From NCBI RefSeq assembly GCF_005116735.1, contig NZ_SWDB01000027.1, forward strand, positions 1-64,000: DNA of 64,000 nucleotides. Direction: 5' to 3'. This DNA comes from Thalassotalea mangrovi. Lineage in GTDB: Bacteria > Pseudomonadota > Gammaproteobacteria > Enterobacterales > Alteromonadaceae. A program made the translations under genes and the position numbers. Below the pieces are notes generated by a model, which searched no databases, was not told the DNA's origin, and saw only the letters and a program-made list of their open reading frames with translations. Positions 16,282-25,352 of this stretch are shown in pieces (within the stretch, counting starts at the first letter, position 1; each line of letters opens with the position of its first letter).

Positions 16282-17412
16282 TTAACCAACAAGCGCCAGT
16301 AACACACCCGCGGCAACCGCCGAGCCGAGAACACCGGCGACGTTAGGCCCCATCGCGTGCATCAGCAGGAAGTTATGGCCATTGGCTTCCAGGCCAACCT
16401 TATTAACGACCCGTGCAGCCATGGGTACTGCGGATACACCGGCAGCACCCACCAGGGGGTTTATCGGGTCTTTTGAAACCTTACTCATCAGTTTTGCCAT
16501 CAACACGCCAGCGGCAGTGCCGATCGAAAATGCTATCGCGCCGAGGGCGAGAATACCGAGCGTTTCTGCATTGAGGAATTTATCCGCACTTAACTTTGAA
16601 CCAACGCCGAGCCCTAAGAAAATGGTCACGATATTGATCAATTCATTTTGTGCAGTAGAACTGAGGCGATCAACGACGCCACATTCGCGCATTAAATTAC
16701 CAAGACAGAACATGCCAACTAACGGTGTCGCCGCCGGTAAAAACAGAATCGTCATCATCAACACGGCAAGTGGGAAAATAATTTTCTCAAACTTGTTTAC
16801 ATGCCGAAGCTGCTTCATTTCTATCTTGCGTTCCTGTTCATTAGTCAGGGCCTTCATAATTGGTGGCTGAATAATGGGCACCAGGGCCATGTAGGAGTAT
16901 GCCGCAACGGCAATCGCACCGAGTAAATCCGGGGCCAGCTTGGAAGCCAGGAAGATAGCGGTTGGGCCATCTGCGCCGCCGATGATCGCAATTGCCGATG
17001 CATCTTTGAGGCTAAAATCAAAACCAGGAATCAGGTTCAACGCAATAGCGCCAAATAAGGTAGCAAAGATACCAAATTGAGCAGCAGCGCCGAGCAATAG
17101 CATTCTCGGGTTTGCAATTAAGGCGCCAAAGTCGGTCATCGCGCCGACGCCCATAAAGATTAGTAATGGAAAGATGCCCGTGTCTATCCCAGCATCATAA
17201 ACATACTTTAATAAGCCACCGGCTTCAGTAAAGCCGGCGATAGGAATGTTTGTCAGAATGGCACCAAATCCGATAGGCAGTAAAAGTAAGGGCTCAAATT
17301 TTCTGGCAATGGCCAAATATAACAAGCCCAGGCCTACAGCCATCATGATCAATTGCTGATAGTGAAAGTTGGCCAGCCCCGTTGATTCCCATAGGGTAAT
17401 TATCGACTCCAT
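16282..17412 (-). CDS. oadB: Sodium-pumping decarboxylase beta subunit
   Basis: A 376-residue integral membrane protein, the beta subunit of the oxaloacetate (or related) decarboxylase sodium pump. It removes CO2 from carboxybiotin and couples this to sodium export. Recognised by [17 protein letters not shown], the conserved [10 protein letters not shown] block with the Asp implicated in sodium binding, and the C-terminal [14 protein letters not shown] and [18 protein letters not shown]. About nine spans are predicted. It is somewhat shorter than the 430-residue Klebsiella form, as in many marine bacteria. It is the last gene of oadG-oadA-oadB, ten bases after oadA. Confidence 0.94.
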   Translation of the reverse strand: MESIITLWESTGLANFHYQQLIMMAVGLGLLYLAIARKFEPLLLLPIGFGAILTNIPIAGFTEAGGLLKYVYDAGIDTGIFPLLIFMGVGAMTDFGALIANPRMLLLGAAAQFGIFATLFGAIALNLIPGFDFSLKDASAIAIIGGADGPTAIFLASKLAPDLLGAIAVAAYSYMALVPIIQPPIMKALTNEQERKIEMKQLRHVNKFEKIIFPLAVLMMTILFLPAATPLVGMFCLGNLMRECGVVDRLSSTAQNELINIVTIFLGLGVGSKLSADKFLNAETLGILALGAIAFSIGTAAGVLMAKLMSKVSKDPINPLVGAAGVSAVPMAARVVNKVGLEANGHNFLLMHAMGPNVAGVLGSAVAAGVLLALVG

Positions 17413-17422
17413 GACTATGCCC

Positions 17423-19204
17423 TTATCCGAGATTCAACAGTGGATCACCAACGGCAACCGAATCGCCTTGTTTCACCAGGATGCCGGTAACTGTACCCGG
17501 TGTCACCGCGCGGATCTCAGTTTCCATTTTCATCGCTTCCATGATCATCACGACGTCACCGGCATCAACTGCCTGACCTTCACTCACCAGAACTTTAAAA
17601 ATATTACCGGCAAGAGGAGCATTTAAGGTATCAGAGCAATCCACTGAAGCCGATTGTTTGATGGCGTCATCGCCAGCCGGAGCAATATTTTCTATACTGC
17701 CACCTGGTGCCACGACCACCTCGTACACCTTACCGTCAACCCTTACCGAGTAACTCTCCGGGCCACCGGTCGGCACGCTGGCACTAACCTGTGCAGGCGT
17801 TTGTTTAGTATCTTCCTTCGAAGGAGCTGGCTCAAAGGCATCGGGATTATTACGATTCTCCAGGAATTTCAGGCCAATTTGCGGGAACAGTGCATAGGTT
17901 AGCACGTCATCAATCTTGTCATCCGCCAGTTCAATGCCTTTTTCAGAGGCTAAGCTTTCCAACTCTTCAGAAAGTTTGTCCATTTCCGGGGTTAGCAAGT
18001 CGGCAGGGCGACAGGTAACCGCCGCCTCACCGGCGAGGACGCGCTCTTGCAATTCGGCATTGACGGCATCTGGTGTCGCACCATATTCACCCTTTAAAAC
18101 ACCAGCGGTTTCTTTGGTAATGGACTTATAACGTTCTCCGGTCAGCACGTTAAGCACCGACTGGGTGCCGACGATCTGCGACGTTGGAGTCACTAACGGA
18201 ATGTAGCCTAAGTCTTTGCGAACCTTAGGGATCTCGGTTAATACTTCATCAAGCTTGTCTGCGGCGCCCTGTTCTTTTAACTGGTTTTCCATATTGGTTA
18301 ACATGCCACCTGGAACCTGAGCCAATAAAATACGGGCATCAACGCCTTTCAGGCTACCTTCAAATTTCGCATATTTTTCACGAACATTGCGAAAATAAGC
18401 CGCCACTTCCGCAAGTTTTACCATATCTAGCCCGGTGTCACGCTCACGCCCCTCAACTATTGAGACAATAGATTCTGTCGGTGAATGACCATAAGTCATA
18501 CTCATCGATGATATCGACGTATCGATTACATCGACTCCGGCATCGATGGCTTTCATGTGGGTTGCCACACTCAATCCGGTAGTTGCATGGCAATGCAGGG
18601 AAATGGGTAAAGACACGGACTCTTTGATACCCATAATCAGTTCCTGGGCATCGTAAGGATTCAGCAAACCGGACATATCTTTAATACACAGGGAATGAGC
18701 TCCCATGTCCTCTAATTTGCGAGCCATGGTCAGCCAGCCTTCCAGCGTATGCACCGGACTTTCTGTGTATGAGAGCGTACCCTGTGCGTGGGCACCGACC
18801 TTTACAGCCGCTTTAATAGCGGTTTCAAGGTTGCGGGTATCATTCATCGCATCAAAGATGCGAAATACATCAATCCCGTTTACGTGCGCTCGTTCAACAA
18901 ATTTTTCAACAACGTCATCAGCATAGTGACGATAACCAAGGATATTCTGGCCACGAAACAACATTTGCTGTTTGGTTTTTGGCATAGCCGCTTTTAACGC
19001 ACGAATCCGATGCCAGGGATCCTCCCCGAGATAACGAATACAGGAATCAAACGTTGCGCCGCCCCAGGATTCAATCGACCAAAAGCCAATCTCATCTAAT
19101 GTTGGGGCGATGGGTAGCATATCTTCCAACCGCATCCGAGTTGCCAGCAATGACTGGTGGCCATCTCTAAGCACGAGTTCCGTAATACCTAATGGATTTG
19201 TCAT
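17423..19204 (-). CDS. oadA: Oxaloacetate decarboxylase alpha subunit (biotin carboxyl-carrier)
   Basis: A 593-residue cytoplasmic subunit that transfers the carboxyl group of oxaloacetate to biotin. Three parts are visible: an HMGL-like carboxyltransferase domain ([13 protein letters not shown] near the start, [22 protein letters not shown] metal site), a conserved carboxylase region in the middle, and a C-terminal biotinyl domain with EAMKM, the biotinylated lysine being K559. A Pro/Ala/Thr-rich linker separates the last two, at about residues 475-500. The operon context with oadG and oadB makes it a membrane sodium pump rather than pyruvate carboxylase subunit B. It is nine bases after oadG. 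Confidence 0.95.
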   Translation of the reverse strand: MTNPLGITELVLRDGHQSLLATRMRLEDMLPIAPTLDEIGFWSIESWGGATFDSCIRYLGEDPWHRIRALKAAMPKTKQQMLFRGQNILGYRHYADDVVEKFVERAHVNGIDVFRIFDAMNDTRNLETAIKAAVKVGAHAQGTLSYTESPVHTLEGWLTMARKLEDMGAHSLCIKDMSGLLNPYDAQELIMGIKESVSLPISLHCHATTGLSVATHMKAIDAGVDVIDTSISSMSMTYGHSPTESIVSIVEGRERDTGLDMVKLAEVAAYFRNVREKYAKFEGSLKGVDARILLAQVPGGMLTNMENQLKEQGAADKLDEVLTEIPKVRKDLGYIPLVTPTSQIVGTQSVLNVLTGERYKSITKETAGVLKGEYGATPDAVNAELQERVLAGEAAVTCRPADLLTPEMDKLSEELESLASEKGIELADDKIDDVLTYALFPQIGLKFLENRNNPDAFEPAPSKEDTKQTPAQVSASVPTGGPESYSVRVDGKVYEVVVAPGGSIENIAPAGDDAIKQSASVDCSDTLNAPLAGNIFKVLVSEGQAVDAGDVVMIMEAMKMETEIRAVTPGTVTGILVKQGDSVAVGDPLLNLG

Positions 19205-19213
19205 GCAATGCTC

Positions 19214-19480
19214 CTATTTTGTTGTTTTATTTTTTCTGTAGTGGCTGATGGCCGAAGTGATTGCGGCAACGATTGGCGCCGGAACGGGTTTTTCCATGGC
19301 AGATGACGATGGGAGATGCCGAGGTGTTTTTTCAACCGAGATCGGGTCAGGAAAGTAGCGTCCAACTTTAGCAAGCAGGTGGATGGCAACAATTAATAAA
19401 CTTAAAAAAGCGAAGACAAACACCATGCCGACTACCATTAATGTACCGGCTTCGATAAAGGTTTCTGCGATGTTTTCCAT
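19214..19480 (-). CDS. oadG: Sodium pump decarboxylase gamma subunit
   Basis: An 88-residue protein with a single N-terminal membrane span (MVVGMVFVFAFLSLLIVAIHLL) and a soluble tail, the usual architecture of OadG, which ties the alpha subunit to the membrane beta subunit and may bind zinc in its tail. The tail is rich in Pro and Ala and ends in a basic stretch. It opens the oadGAB operon; the 5' region runs back to the tRNA terminators at 19690. Confidence 0.88.
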   Translation of the reverse strand: MENIAETFIEAGTLMVVGMVFVFAFLSLLIVAIHLLAKVGRYFPDPISVEKTPRHLPSSSAMEKPVPAPIVAAITSAISHYRKNKTTK

Positions 19481-19689
19481 ACTGCATATCCATGTCCAAA
19501 AGAAATAGAATAATCACTCCAATTTTTATAATCAATGAGCAATTGTCAAAATAGTGTAAAAAATGTGAACAAAAAACAACAGCTACGGGCAATAAATCGA
19601 CAATTAGTTCAGGCTGGAGCCACTGCAAAGATAAGGAAAATATCGCGATTAGTGGAATAGTTGAAAGTTATTGCAGGGGGATTAAATAC

Positions 19690-19720
19690 AAAAAAGGCAG
19701 AGTATAAAACTCTGCCTTTT
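19690..19720 (-). terminator. Terminator hairpin of the tRNA cluster
   Basis: AAAAGGCAGAGT (19692-19703), loop ATAAA, ACTCTGCCTTTT (19709-19720): a perfect 12-bp stem. It lies nine bases past the last tRNA-Arg on the minus strand. Almost the same hairpin follows the second tRNA-Arg. Confidence 0.8.
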
Positions 19721-19728
19721 CGAAGAAG

Positions 19729-19805
19729 TGGCGGACACGGCAGGAGTCGAACCTGCGACCGCCTGGTTCGTAGCCAGGTACTCTATCCAGCTGAGCTACG
19801 TGTCC
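19729..19805 (-). tRNA. tRNA-Arg(ACG), copy 1 (last in the cluster)
   Basis: A 77-base tRNA including encoded CCA. Acceptor GGACACG pairs with CGTGTCC; the anticodon arm is CCTGG-CTACGAA-CCAGG with anticodon ACG, expected to be deaminated to ICG; the T arm is GCAGG-TTCGACT-CCTGC. Identical to the other two copies. Confidence 0.97.
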
Positions 19806-19884
19806 GCAAAAACTGTAAATATAGCTGCGATATTCGCGAAAGCCTAGTCTGGATAACTATCATTCGCAGCTATTTGTAAGAAGT

Positions 19885-19911
19885 AAAAAGGCAGAGTGAA
19901 AACTCTGCCTT
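19885..19911 (-). terminator. Hairpin between two tRNA-Arg genes
   Basis: AAGGCAGAGT (19888-19897), loop GAAA, ACTCTGCCTT (19902-19911), followed on the minus strand by TTT. It is nearly the same as the cluster terminator at 19690, so tRNA and hairpin seem to have been duplicated together. It may partly terminate or serve as a processing site. Confidence 0.6.
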
Positions 19912-19920
19912 CTCGAAAAA

Positions 19921-19997
19921 TGGCGGACACGGCAGGAGTCGAACCTGCGACCGCCTGGTTCGTAGCCAGGTACTCTATCCAGCTGAGCTACGTGTCC
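19921..19997 (-). tRNA. tRNA-Arg(ACG), copy 2
   Basis: Identical in all 77 bases to copy 1, with encoded CCA and anticodon ACG. The spacer to copy 1 is 115 bases and includes the internal hairpin. Confidence 0.97.
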
Positions 19998-20097
19998 GCA
20001 ATCAAGTGTCACAGTACTTGATACTGTCCAATTATACACGTTAGGAATCGCGCCAACAGGAACTGTTGATTTCTTGTTTTTTACCACCTAGAAGAAG

Positions 20098-20174
20098 TGG
20101 CGGACACGGCAGGAGTCGAACCTGCGACCGCCTGGTTCGTAGCCAGGTACTCTATCCAGCTGAGCTACGTGTCC
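20098..20174 (-). tRNA. tRNA-Arg(ACG), copy 3
   Basis: Identical in all 77 bases to copies 1 and 2. The spacer to copy 2 is 100 bases and lacks the GGCAGAGT hairpin. It lies 28 bases downstream of tRNA-Ser in the same transcript direction. Confidence 0.97.
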
Positions 20175-20202
20175 GCAATCGAATCGCCATTCAAAAATTG
20201 AA

Positions 20203-20294
20203 TGGCGGTGAGGGAGGGATTCGAACCCTCGATAGGGTTTAACGCCTATACTCCCTTAGCAGGGGAGCGCCTTCAGCCTCTCGGCCACCTCACC
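20203..20294 (-). tRNA. tRNA-Ser(GCT)
   Basis: A 92-base class II tRNA with encoded CCA. Acceptor GGTGAGG pairs with CCTCACC; the anticodon arm CTCCC-CTGCTAA-GGGAG carries anticodon GCT, reading AGC and AGU; a long variable arm follows and the T loop is TTCGAAT. It heads the tRNA cluster and lies downstream of csrA, a common gammaproteobacterial order. Confidence 0.97.
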
Positions 20295-20430
20295 GATGGC
20301 GTGCATATTAATAGATTCGAAAAATAAGTCAAACGATTTTTTCGGATTTATTTCCGTTTGCTGATTATTCAAACAACCTGCTGGTTTTTCACGCCAATAT
20401 GTGCTGAAGGCTCGTTTTTTCAGTCGCTAA

Positions 20431-20625
20431 TTATTGGTTACCGACGTTGTCTTCATCCCCTTTTTCAGCCTGAATTCGCATGTAAATTTCTTCGCGATGG
20501 ACTGAAACTTCTTTCGGGGCATTTACGCCGATTCGAACCTGGTTACCTTTCACTCCCAAAACTGTGACGGTGACGTCATCGCCCACCATCAGAGTTTCTC
20601 CAACCCGTCTTGTTAAAATAAGCAT
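20431..20625 (-). CDS. csrA: Carbon storage regulator CsrA
   Basis: A 64-residue RNA-binding global regulator that binds GGA motifs in mRNA leaders and changes translation or stability. The sequence is the standard Csr[19 protein letters not shown] with RNA-contacting Arg6/Arg7-type residues at the N terminus, [25 protein letters not shown], with the conserved Val and Arg of the second RNA-binding face (VHREEI). The C-terminal tail is short and acidic. It lies between lysC and the tRNA-Ser cluster, as in many relatives. Confidence 0.97.
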   Translation of the reverse strand: MLILTRRVGETLMVGDDVTVTVLGVKGNQVRIGVNAPKEVSVHREEIYMRIQAEKGDEDNVGNQ

Positions 20626-20644
20626 CCTTCATGCTCTCCTTTAA
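20626..20644 (-). promoter_or_regulatory. csrA leader with two GGA motifs at the ribosome site
   Basis: On the minus strand the leader reads AAGGAGAGCATGAAGG and then the ATG. The Shine-Dalgarno AGGAG and an AAGG that runs into the start codon (AAGGATG) both contain GGA, the core CsrA target. This layout fits the autoregulation known for csrA in E. coli; that it acts here is inference. Confidence 0.5.
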
Positions 20645-20753
20645 ATTAGAAATCACGTTAATGTTATCAGACTCACCGAACAGACAAAATAAATTAACTT
20701 AAAATTTACCTAACGCATTACCAAAATTTAGCAAACAAACTGAAAAAAAGTTA

Positions 20754-21974
20754 TTAATTCTCTAATTTAATCAAAAACTTTTTATGTAAAGTCTGCACGG
20801 CATGATTTAAATCACTCTCTAGCACCAATACGGAAATTTTAATTTCAGAGGTACTGACCAGGAAAACCCGAATTTTTGCCGCTGCCAGCGTTGCGAAAAT
20901 GGCCGCGGTTATCCCCGTATGACAACGAATACCATTGCCGATCACCGAAACTTTGGCGAGTTGCTGGTTCCCTTCAATATCAAGCAGTCCCAGCTCGTCT
21001 TGCAATGCCACCAGACACTGCTCAGCCTTATAAAAGTCATTACGAGGCACAGTAAAATTTAGATTCATTAATCCTGGCGTGGTGCAGGATTGCACTATCA
21101 TATCGACTTCGATATCCAGTTCAGCAAGTTCGGAGAAAACCCTGGCATTAAGCGCGACCAGATCTGTCTGACTGCTCAACGAAAACATCGCTTCTTCTTT
21201 TTGCGCGGTCACTGCACTCACAGGGTTGGTAGACGCCGCTTCCTGTTGAAAATCGATCATAGTGCCCTCCCCAGGCATAAAACTCGATAATACCCGCAAC
21301 GGCACTTTAAACTTCCCCGCATACTGAACAGAACGAGTCTGCAGCACTTTCGCACCCGAACTCGCCATCTCCAGCATTTCTTCAAAGGTAATTGCAGGAA
21401 TTCTTCTCGCCGTTGGATCAATTCGTGGATCCGTCGTATAAACACCATCGACATCGGTAAAAATCTGACATTCCTTCGCCTGTAATGCGGCGGCGATGGC
21501 AACCGCTGAGGTATCGGAACCGCCTCGTCCGAGCGTAGTTATGTTGTTTTCATAATCAACACCCTGAAATCCGGCAATAATTACGATATGACCTTGTTCA
21601 AGCTCGGCTGCCAGGCGTTTATTATCAACATCAATAATACGGGCATTGTTAAACCGGTTATTGGTACGAATACCGATTTGATGGCCTAGAAAGGAGACAG
21701 CTGAAAAGCCTTGTTTGATAAGCGACATCGCCAGCAGAGAAATAGAAACCTGTTCGCCACTGGCAAGTAGCATATCCAGTTCCCTGCCACTCGCTACCGG
21801 GTCGATTGAACGGGCAAGGTCCATCAGTCGGTTGGTTTCACCAGACATGGCCGACAAAACCACCACCACCTGATGTCCCTGTTGACGGGTAGCAATGACC
21901 TGCGCGGCCACCGCTTTGATACGCTCGGGGGAACCTACAGAGGTTCCCCCGAATTTCTGAACAATGATTGCCAT
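20754..21974 (-). CDS. lysC: Aspartate kinase, monofunctional
   Basis: A 406-residue aspartokinase, the first step from aspartate to lysine, threonine and methionine. Visible: KFGGTSVGSPERI at the N terminus, FTDVDGVYTTDPRI in the nucleotide site, and two C-terminal ACT domains with SVIGNGIRCHTGITAAIF, the regulatory effector-binding part. No homoserine dehydrogenase domain is attached. The length matches the class common in Pseudomonas and Alteromonadales rather than E. coli LysC (449). It follows alaS by nine bases, so it belongs to a recX-alaS-lysC transcription unit. Feedback by lysine and threonine is likely from the subfamily. Confidence 0.94.
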   Translation of the reverse strand: MAIIVQKFGGTSVGSPERIKAVAAQVIATRQQGHQVVVVLSAMSGETNRLMDLARSIDPVASGRELDMLLASGEQVSISLLAMSLIKQGFSAVSFLGHQIGIRTNNRFNNARIIDVDNKRLAAELEQGHIVIIAGFQGVDYENNITTLGRGGSDTSAVAIAAALQAKECQIFTDVDGVYTTDPRIDPTARRIPAITFEEMLEMASSGAKVLQTRSVQYAGKFKVPLRVLSSFMPGEGTMIDFQQEAASTNPVSAVTAQKEEAMFSLSSQTDLVALNARVFSELAELDIEVDMIVQSCTTPGLMNLNFTVPRNDFYKAEQCLVALQDELGLLDIEGNQQLAKVSVIGNGIRCHTGITAAIFATLAAAKIRVFLVSTSEIKISVLVLESDLNHAVQTLHKKFLIKLEN

Positions 21975-21983
21975 TGCTGTAAA

Positions 21984-24611
21984 TTAAAGTTTTTCGGACA
22001 ACCAGTTTTGTACGGATGCTAACGCGCTATCCAGGTTTTCCGGTTGACTGCCGCCAGCCTGAGCCATATCAGGACGACCACCGCCTTTACCACCAACCTG
22101 TTGCGCCACCATGTTAACCAACTCTCCGGCTTTCACCTGGCTGGTTAAGTCTTTAGTAACACCGGCAATCAGGTTCACTTTCGAGCCGTTGGCCAGGCCG
22201 AGCATAACTATGCCGCTGCCAAGTTTATTCTTCAGGTCATCCACCATATCTCGCAGGGCTTTCGGATCGCTGCCTTCAACGTTGGCAACCAGGGCTTTCA
22301 CGCCATTAATCTCAATGGCATTGCTCACCAGGTCAGAACCAGCCTGAGCGGCCATTTTTTGCTTAAGTTGGGCAACTTCTTTCTCCAGCTGCTTGGCTTT
22401 TTGAATCGCCTGCTCAACTTTTGTCAACGCATTAGCACGATCAGATTTTACCAGGGCAGAGATTGCATCTAACGTATCAGTCTGAGCTTCTACAAATGCC
22501 AGCGCCGCTTCACCCGTTACCGCTTCAATACGGCGCACCCCGGCAGCAATACCCGCTTCAGAGGTTATTTTGAATAAGCCAATTTCACCCGTAGCATTGA
22601 CATGAACGCCGCCACATAATTCCGTGGAAAAATCGCCAAGTGTAACTACCCGCACTTCATCGTCATACTTTTCACCAAACAGGGCCATTGCTCCTTTGGC
22701 TTTGGCTTCGTCAATTTGCATCAATGCCGTTTCGCGTTGGCTATTGTTACGAATCTGTTGATTAACGAGTTGCTCAATTACCCGCAGCTCGTCACTGGTA
22801 ACGGCTTCGAAATGGGAAAAGTCAAAACGCAGCTTTTCGTCATCAACCAACGAACCTTTTTGCGTTACATGATCACCCAATACGTTGCGCAGGGCGGCGT
22901 GTAACAAGTGGGTGGCGGTGTGATTTTTAACAATCGCAGCGCGGCGTTCAGCATCAATGCAGGCTTTTACCCGGGCATTAAGCTGGATATTGCCACGGGC
23001 AATACCATGATGGGCAAACGCATTACCCAGTTTTACCGTATCGGTCACTTCAAATTCCGCATCACCGGCGCTGATAATACCGGTATCACCGACCTGACCA
23101 CCGGACTCTGCATAAAACGGCGTGTTATCCAAAACGACAACACCTTTTTCACCAGCGCCCAGCGTTGATACCTTGCCCTGGTCATTGAACAATTCAACGA
23201 CAGTTGCTGAATAATCGCTGTTGGTGTAACCCGTAAAGCTGGTGTGCTGTTCCGATTTTAACTGCTCATTGTAATCGGTGCCGAACTGGCTAGCCTGCTG
23301 AGCGCGTTCGCGCTGGGCCTGCATATGCGTCTCGAATCCGCTTTCATCAATGGTTATTTCGCGTTCACGAGCAATGTCGGCGGTCAAATCTGCCGGAAAT
23401 CCGTATGTATCGTAAAGTTTAAAAACATCGGCACCAGCAATTTGTTTGCCGTCAAGGCCGGCAATAATGTCTTCCAGCAATGCCATGCCACGATCCAGTG
23501 TGCGACCAAACTGTTCCTCTTCAATACGCAGGATTTTTTCAATCACCGCTTGCTGCTTAACCAGTTCTGGATAGGCCTCGCCCATCTGTTGTGCCAGCGC
23601 AGCCACCAACTTATGGAAAAAGTGAGATTTGGCTTCCAGCTTGTGACCGTGGCGAATGGCACGGCGAATAATGCGACGTAATACATAACCACGCCCTTCA
23701 TTGGATGGCATTACTCCGTCGGCAATCATAAAGCTACAGGAACGAATGTGATCGGCGATAACTTTTAACGAGTTGTGATTCAGGTCTTTGACATCAAGCA
23801 GCTCAGCAGCGGCCTTAATCAGGCCCTGGAACAAGTCAATTTCATAGTTAGAGTGTACCCCCTGCATAATGGCAGCAATACGCTCAAGGCCCATGCCGGT
23901 ATCTACCGAAGGTTTCGGCAAATTATCCAACGACCCATCGGCCTGACGGTTGAACTGCATAAATACCAGGTTCCAAATCTCGATAAAGCGATCGCCGTCT
24001 TCCTCCGGGCTACCTGGAGGTCCGCCCCAGATGTGTTCACCGTGATCATAGAAAATTTCCGTACAAGGGCCACATGGACCGGTATCGCCCATCGACCAGA
24101 AGTTGTCGGATTCAAACTTTTTGCCGCCCGGTTTATCACCAATACGGACAATTTTATCAGCCGGCACGCCGATTTCTTTATTCCAGATTTCAAACGCTTC
24201 ATCATCGGTTTCATAAACCGTGACCATCAATTTTTCTACTGGAAGCTTTAATGTCTCAGTTAAAAATGACCAGGCGAAACGTATCGCTTCTGGTTTAAAG
24301 TAATCGCCAAAACTAAAATTACCCAGCATTTCAAAAAAGGTGTGATGACGCGCGGTATAACCGACGTTTTCTAAATCGTTGTGCTTGCCACCGGCACGAA
24401 CACAACGTTGCGATGAAGTGGCTCGCGTGTAACTACGAGACTCGGCGCCAAGAAATACATCTTTAAATGGCACCATACCAGCATTGGTAAACAACAAGGT
24501 TGCGTCATTTCCAGGAACCAGCGAACTACTGGCAACTATTTGGTGTTGCTCTTTTGCAAAATGGTTTAAAAATGCCTGTCTAATCTGGGCACTGGATTTA
24601 ATCATTGTCAT
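21984..24611 (-). CDS. alaS: Alanine-tRNA ligase
   Basis: An 875-residue alanyl-tRNA synthetase. Domains in order: catalytic class II core with [19 protein letters not shown] (motif 1-2 area), the tRNA-recognition helical region, an editing domain with the zinc-site [11 protein letters not shown] and CGGVHV near residues 560-670, and the C-terminal Ala domain with [15 protein letters not shown]. Length matches E. coli AlaS (876). Its ATG overlaps the recX stop (ATGA). The pairing recX-alaS is usual, while lysC as the next gene is typical of the Alteromonadales. Confidence 0.97.
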   Translation of the reverse strand: MTMIKSSAQIRQAFLNHFAKEQHQIVASSSLVPGNDATLLFTNAGMVPFKDVFLGAESRSYTRATSSQRCVRAGGKHNDLENVGYTARHHTFFEMLGNFSFGDYFKPEAIRFAWSFLTETLKLPVEKLMVTVYETDDEAFEIWNKEIGVPADKIVRIGDKPGGKKFESDNFWSMGDTGPCGPCTEIFYDHGEHIWGGPPGSPEEDGDRFIEIWNLVFMQFNRQADGSLDNLPKPSVDTGMGLERIAAIMQGVHSNYEIDLFQGLIKAAAELLDVKDLNHNSLKVIADHIRSCSFMIADGVMPSNEGRGYVLRRIIRRAIRHGHKLEAKSHFFHKLVAALAQQMGEAYPELVKQQAVIEKILRIEEEQFGRTLDRGMALLEDIIAGLDGKQIAGADVFKLYDTYGFPADLTADIAREREITIDESGFETHMQAQRERAQQASQFGTDYNEQLKSEQHTSFTGYTNSDYSATVVELFNDQGKVSTLGAGEKGVVVLDNTPFYAESGGQVGDTGIISAGDAEFEVTDTVKLGNAFAHHGIARGNIQLNARVKACIDAERRAAIVKNHTATHLLHAALRNVLGDHVTQKGSLVDDEKLRFDFSHFEAVTSDELRVIEQLVNQQIRNNSQRETALMQIDEAKAKGAMALFGEKYDDEVRVVTLGDFSTELCGGVHVNATGEIGLFKITSEAGIAAGVRRIEAVTGEAALAFVEAQTDTLDAISALVKSDRANALTKVEQAIQKAKQLEKEVAQLKQKMAAQAGSDLVSNAIEINGVKALVANVEGSDPKALRDMVDDLKNKLGSGIVMLGLANGSKVNLIAGVTKDLTSQVKAGELVNMVAQQVGGKGGGRPDMAQAGGSQPENLDSALASVQNWLSEKL

Positions 24612-25081
24612 TGTCCAACTTCATCTATTGTCATTGCAGCGGAAATTTGTTCAAAATCAAAACCCCGGGATTGTAAAAATCGCACGCGTTTGGCTTTGTC
24701 TTTCTGATCAGTAATAGCGGTGTCGCCATATCGCTTTTGGTACACACCTTTGGCGAGTTCGAACCAGTCGGTCGGCTCGCTGATCAGGGCCTCATGTATT
24801 GTACCAGAGGCGAGTCCTTTGTGTTTCAATTCATTATTGATATAGGAACGACCATAGCCTTTTGCAATACGTTGTCGGATTACGCTTTGTGCATAACGAA
24901 GGTCACTTTGAATATCCTGCTCAACCAGTTTTTCCAGTACCAGCTCAATGTCGTCACCAGAATATTCCTTAAGTGTTAATTTTTGCCTTAACTCCTGCAG
25001 GGAATGTTCTCGTCTGGCTAAATAATTGTAAGCCGCTTTTTTCACTTCCTTATTAATTGCTTGCGCTGGTTGTTCCGACAC
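24608..25081 (-). CDS. recX: Regulatory protein RecX
   Basis: A 157-residue helical protein that binds RecA filaments and limits recombinase activity. It shows the RecX tandem three-helix repeats: [18 protein letters not shown], then [36 protein letters not shown], and [20 protein letters not shown]. Length is typical. In E. coli recX follows recA directly and can be read through from it; here recA is 5.1 kb away with metA-metH between, and recX opens the alaS operon with a four-base overlap. RecX is thus unlikely to share the recA SOS promoter. Confidence 0.92.
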   Translation of the reverse strand: MSEQPAQAINKEVKKAAYNYLARREHSLQELRQKLTLKEYSGDDIELVLEKLVEQDIQSDLRYAQSVIRQRIAKGYGRSYINNELKHKGLASGTIHEALISEPTDWFELAKGVYQKRYGDTAITDQKDKAKRVRFLQSRGFDFEQISAAMTIDEVGQ

Positions 25082-25295
25082 GTCGTTCCTATATCTGTAT
25101 TTGAAGACCCGCCCATTTTACCTACATAAAAATAAAAATACAGGTAGCTAGTGACGTTTTTAACGCCAGTATGCAATTGGCAAACAAATCAGCTATGCAA
25201 ATATATCAAAGCACAAATCATTCACTAGCCAAATCGCTTCCGATTAGTAAATAAACAGGATTGCGGATTGAGACTAATAATGGCTGAACAATACG

Positions 25296-25326
25296 AAAAA
25301 AGGACATCGTTCGATGCCCTTTTTTC
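25296..25326 (-). terminator. Intrinsic terminator after metH
   Basis: On the minus strand GGGCATCG, loop AACG side, CGATGTCC followed by TTTTTTC forms a strong stem and U run just past the metH stop. On the plus strand the same structure also ends in TTTTTTCC, so it could act in both directions. Confidence 0.85.
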
Positions 25327-25352
25327 CTTACTTAAGCTTGTATTGCTGCTGA

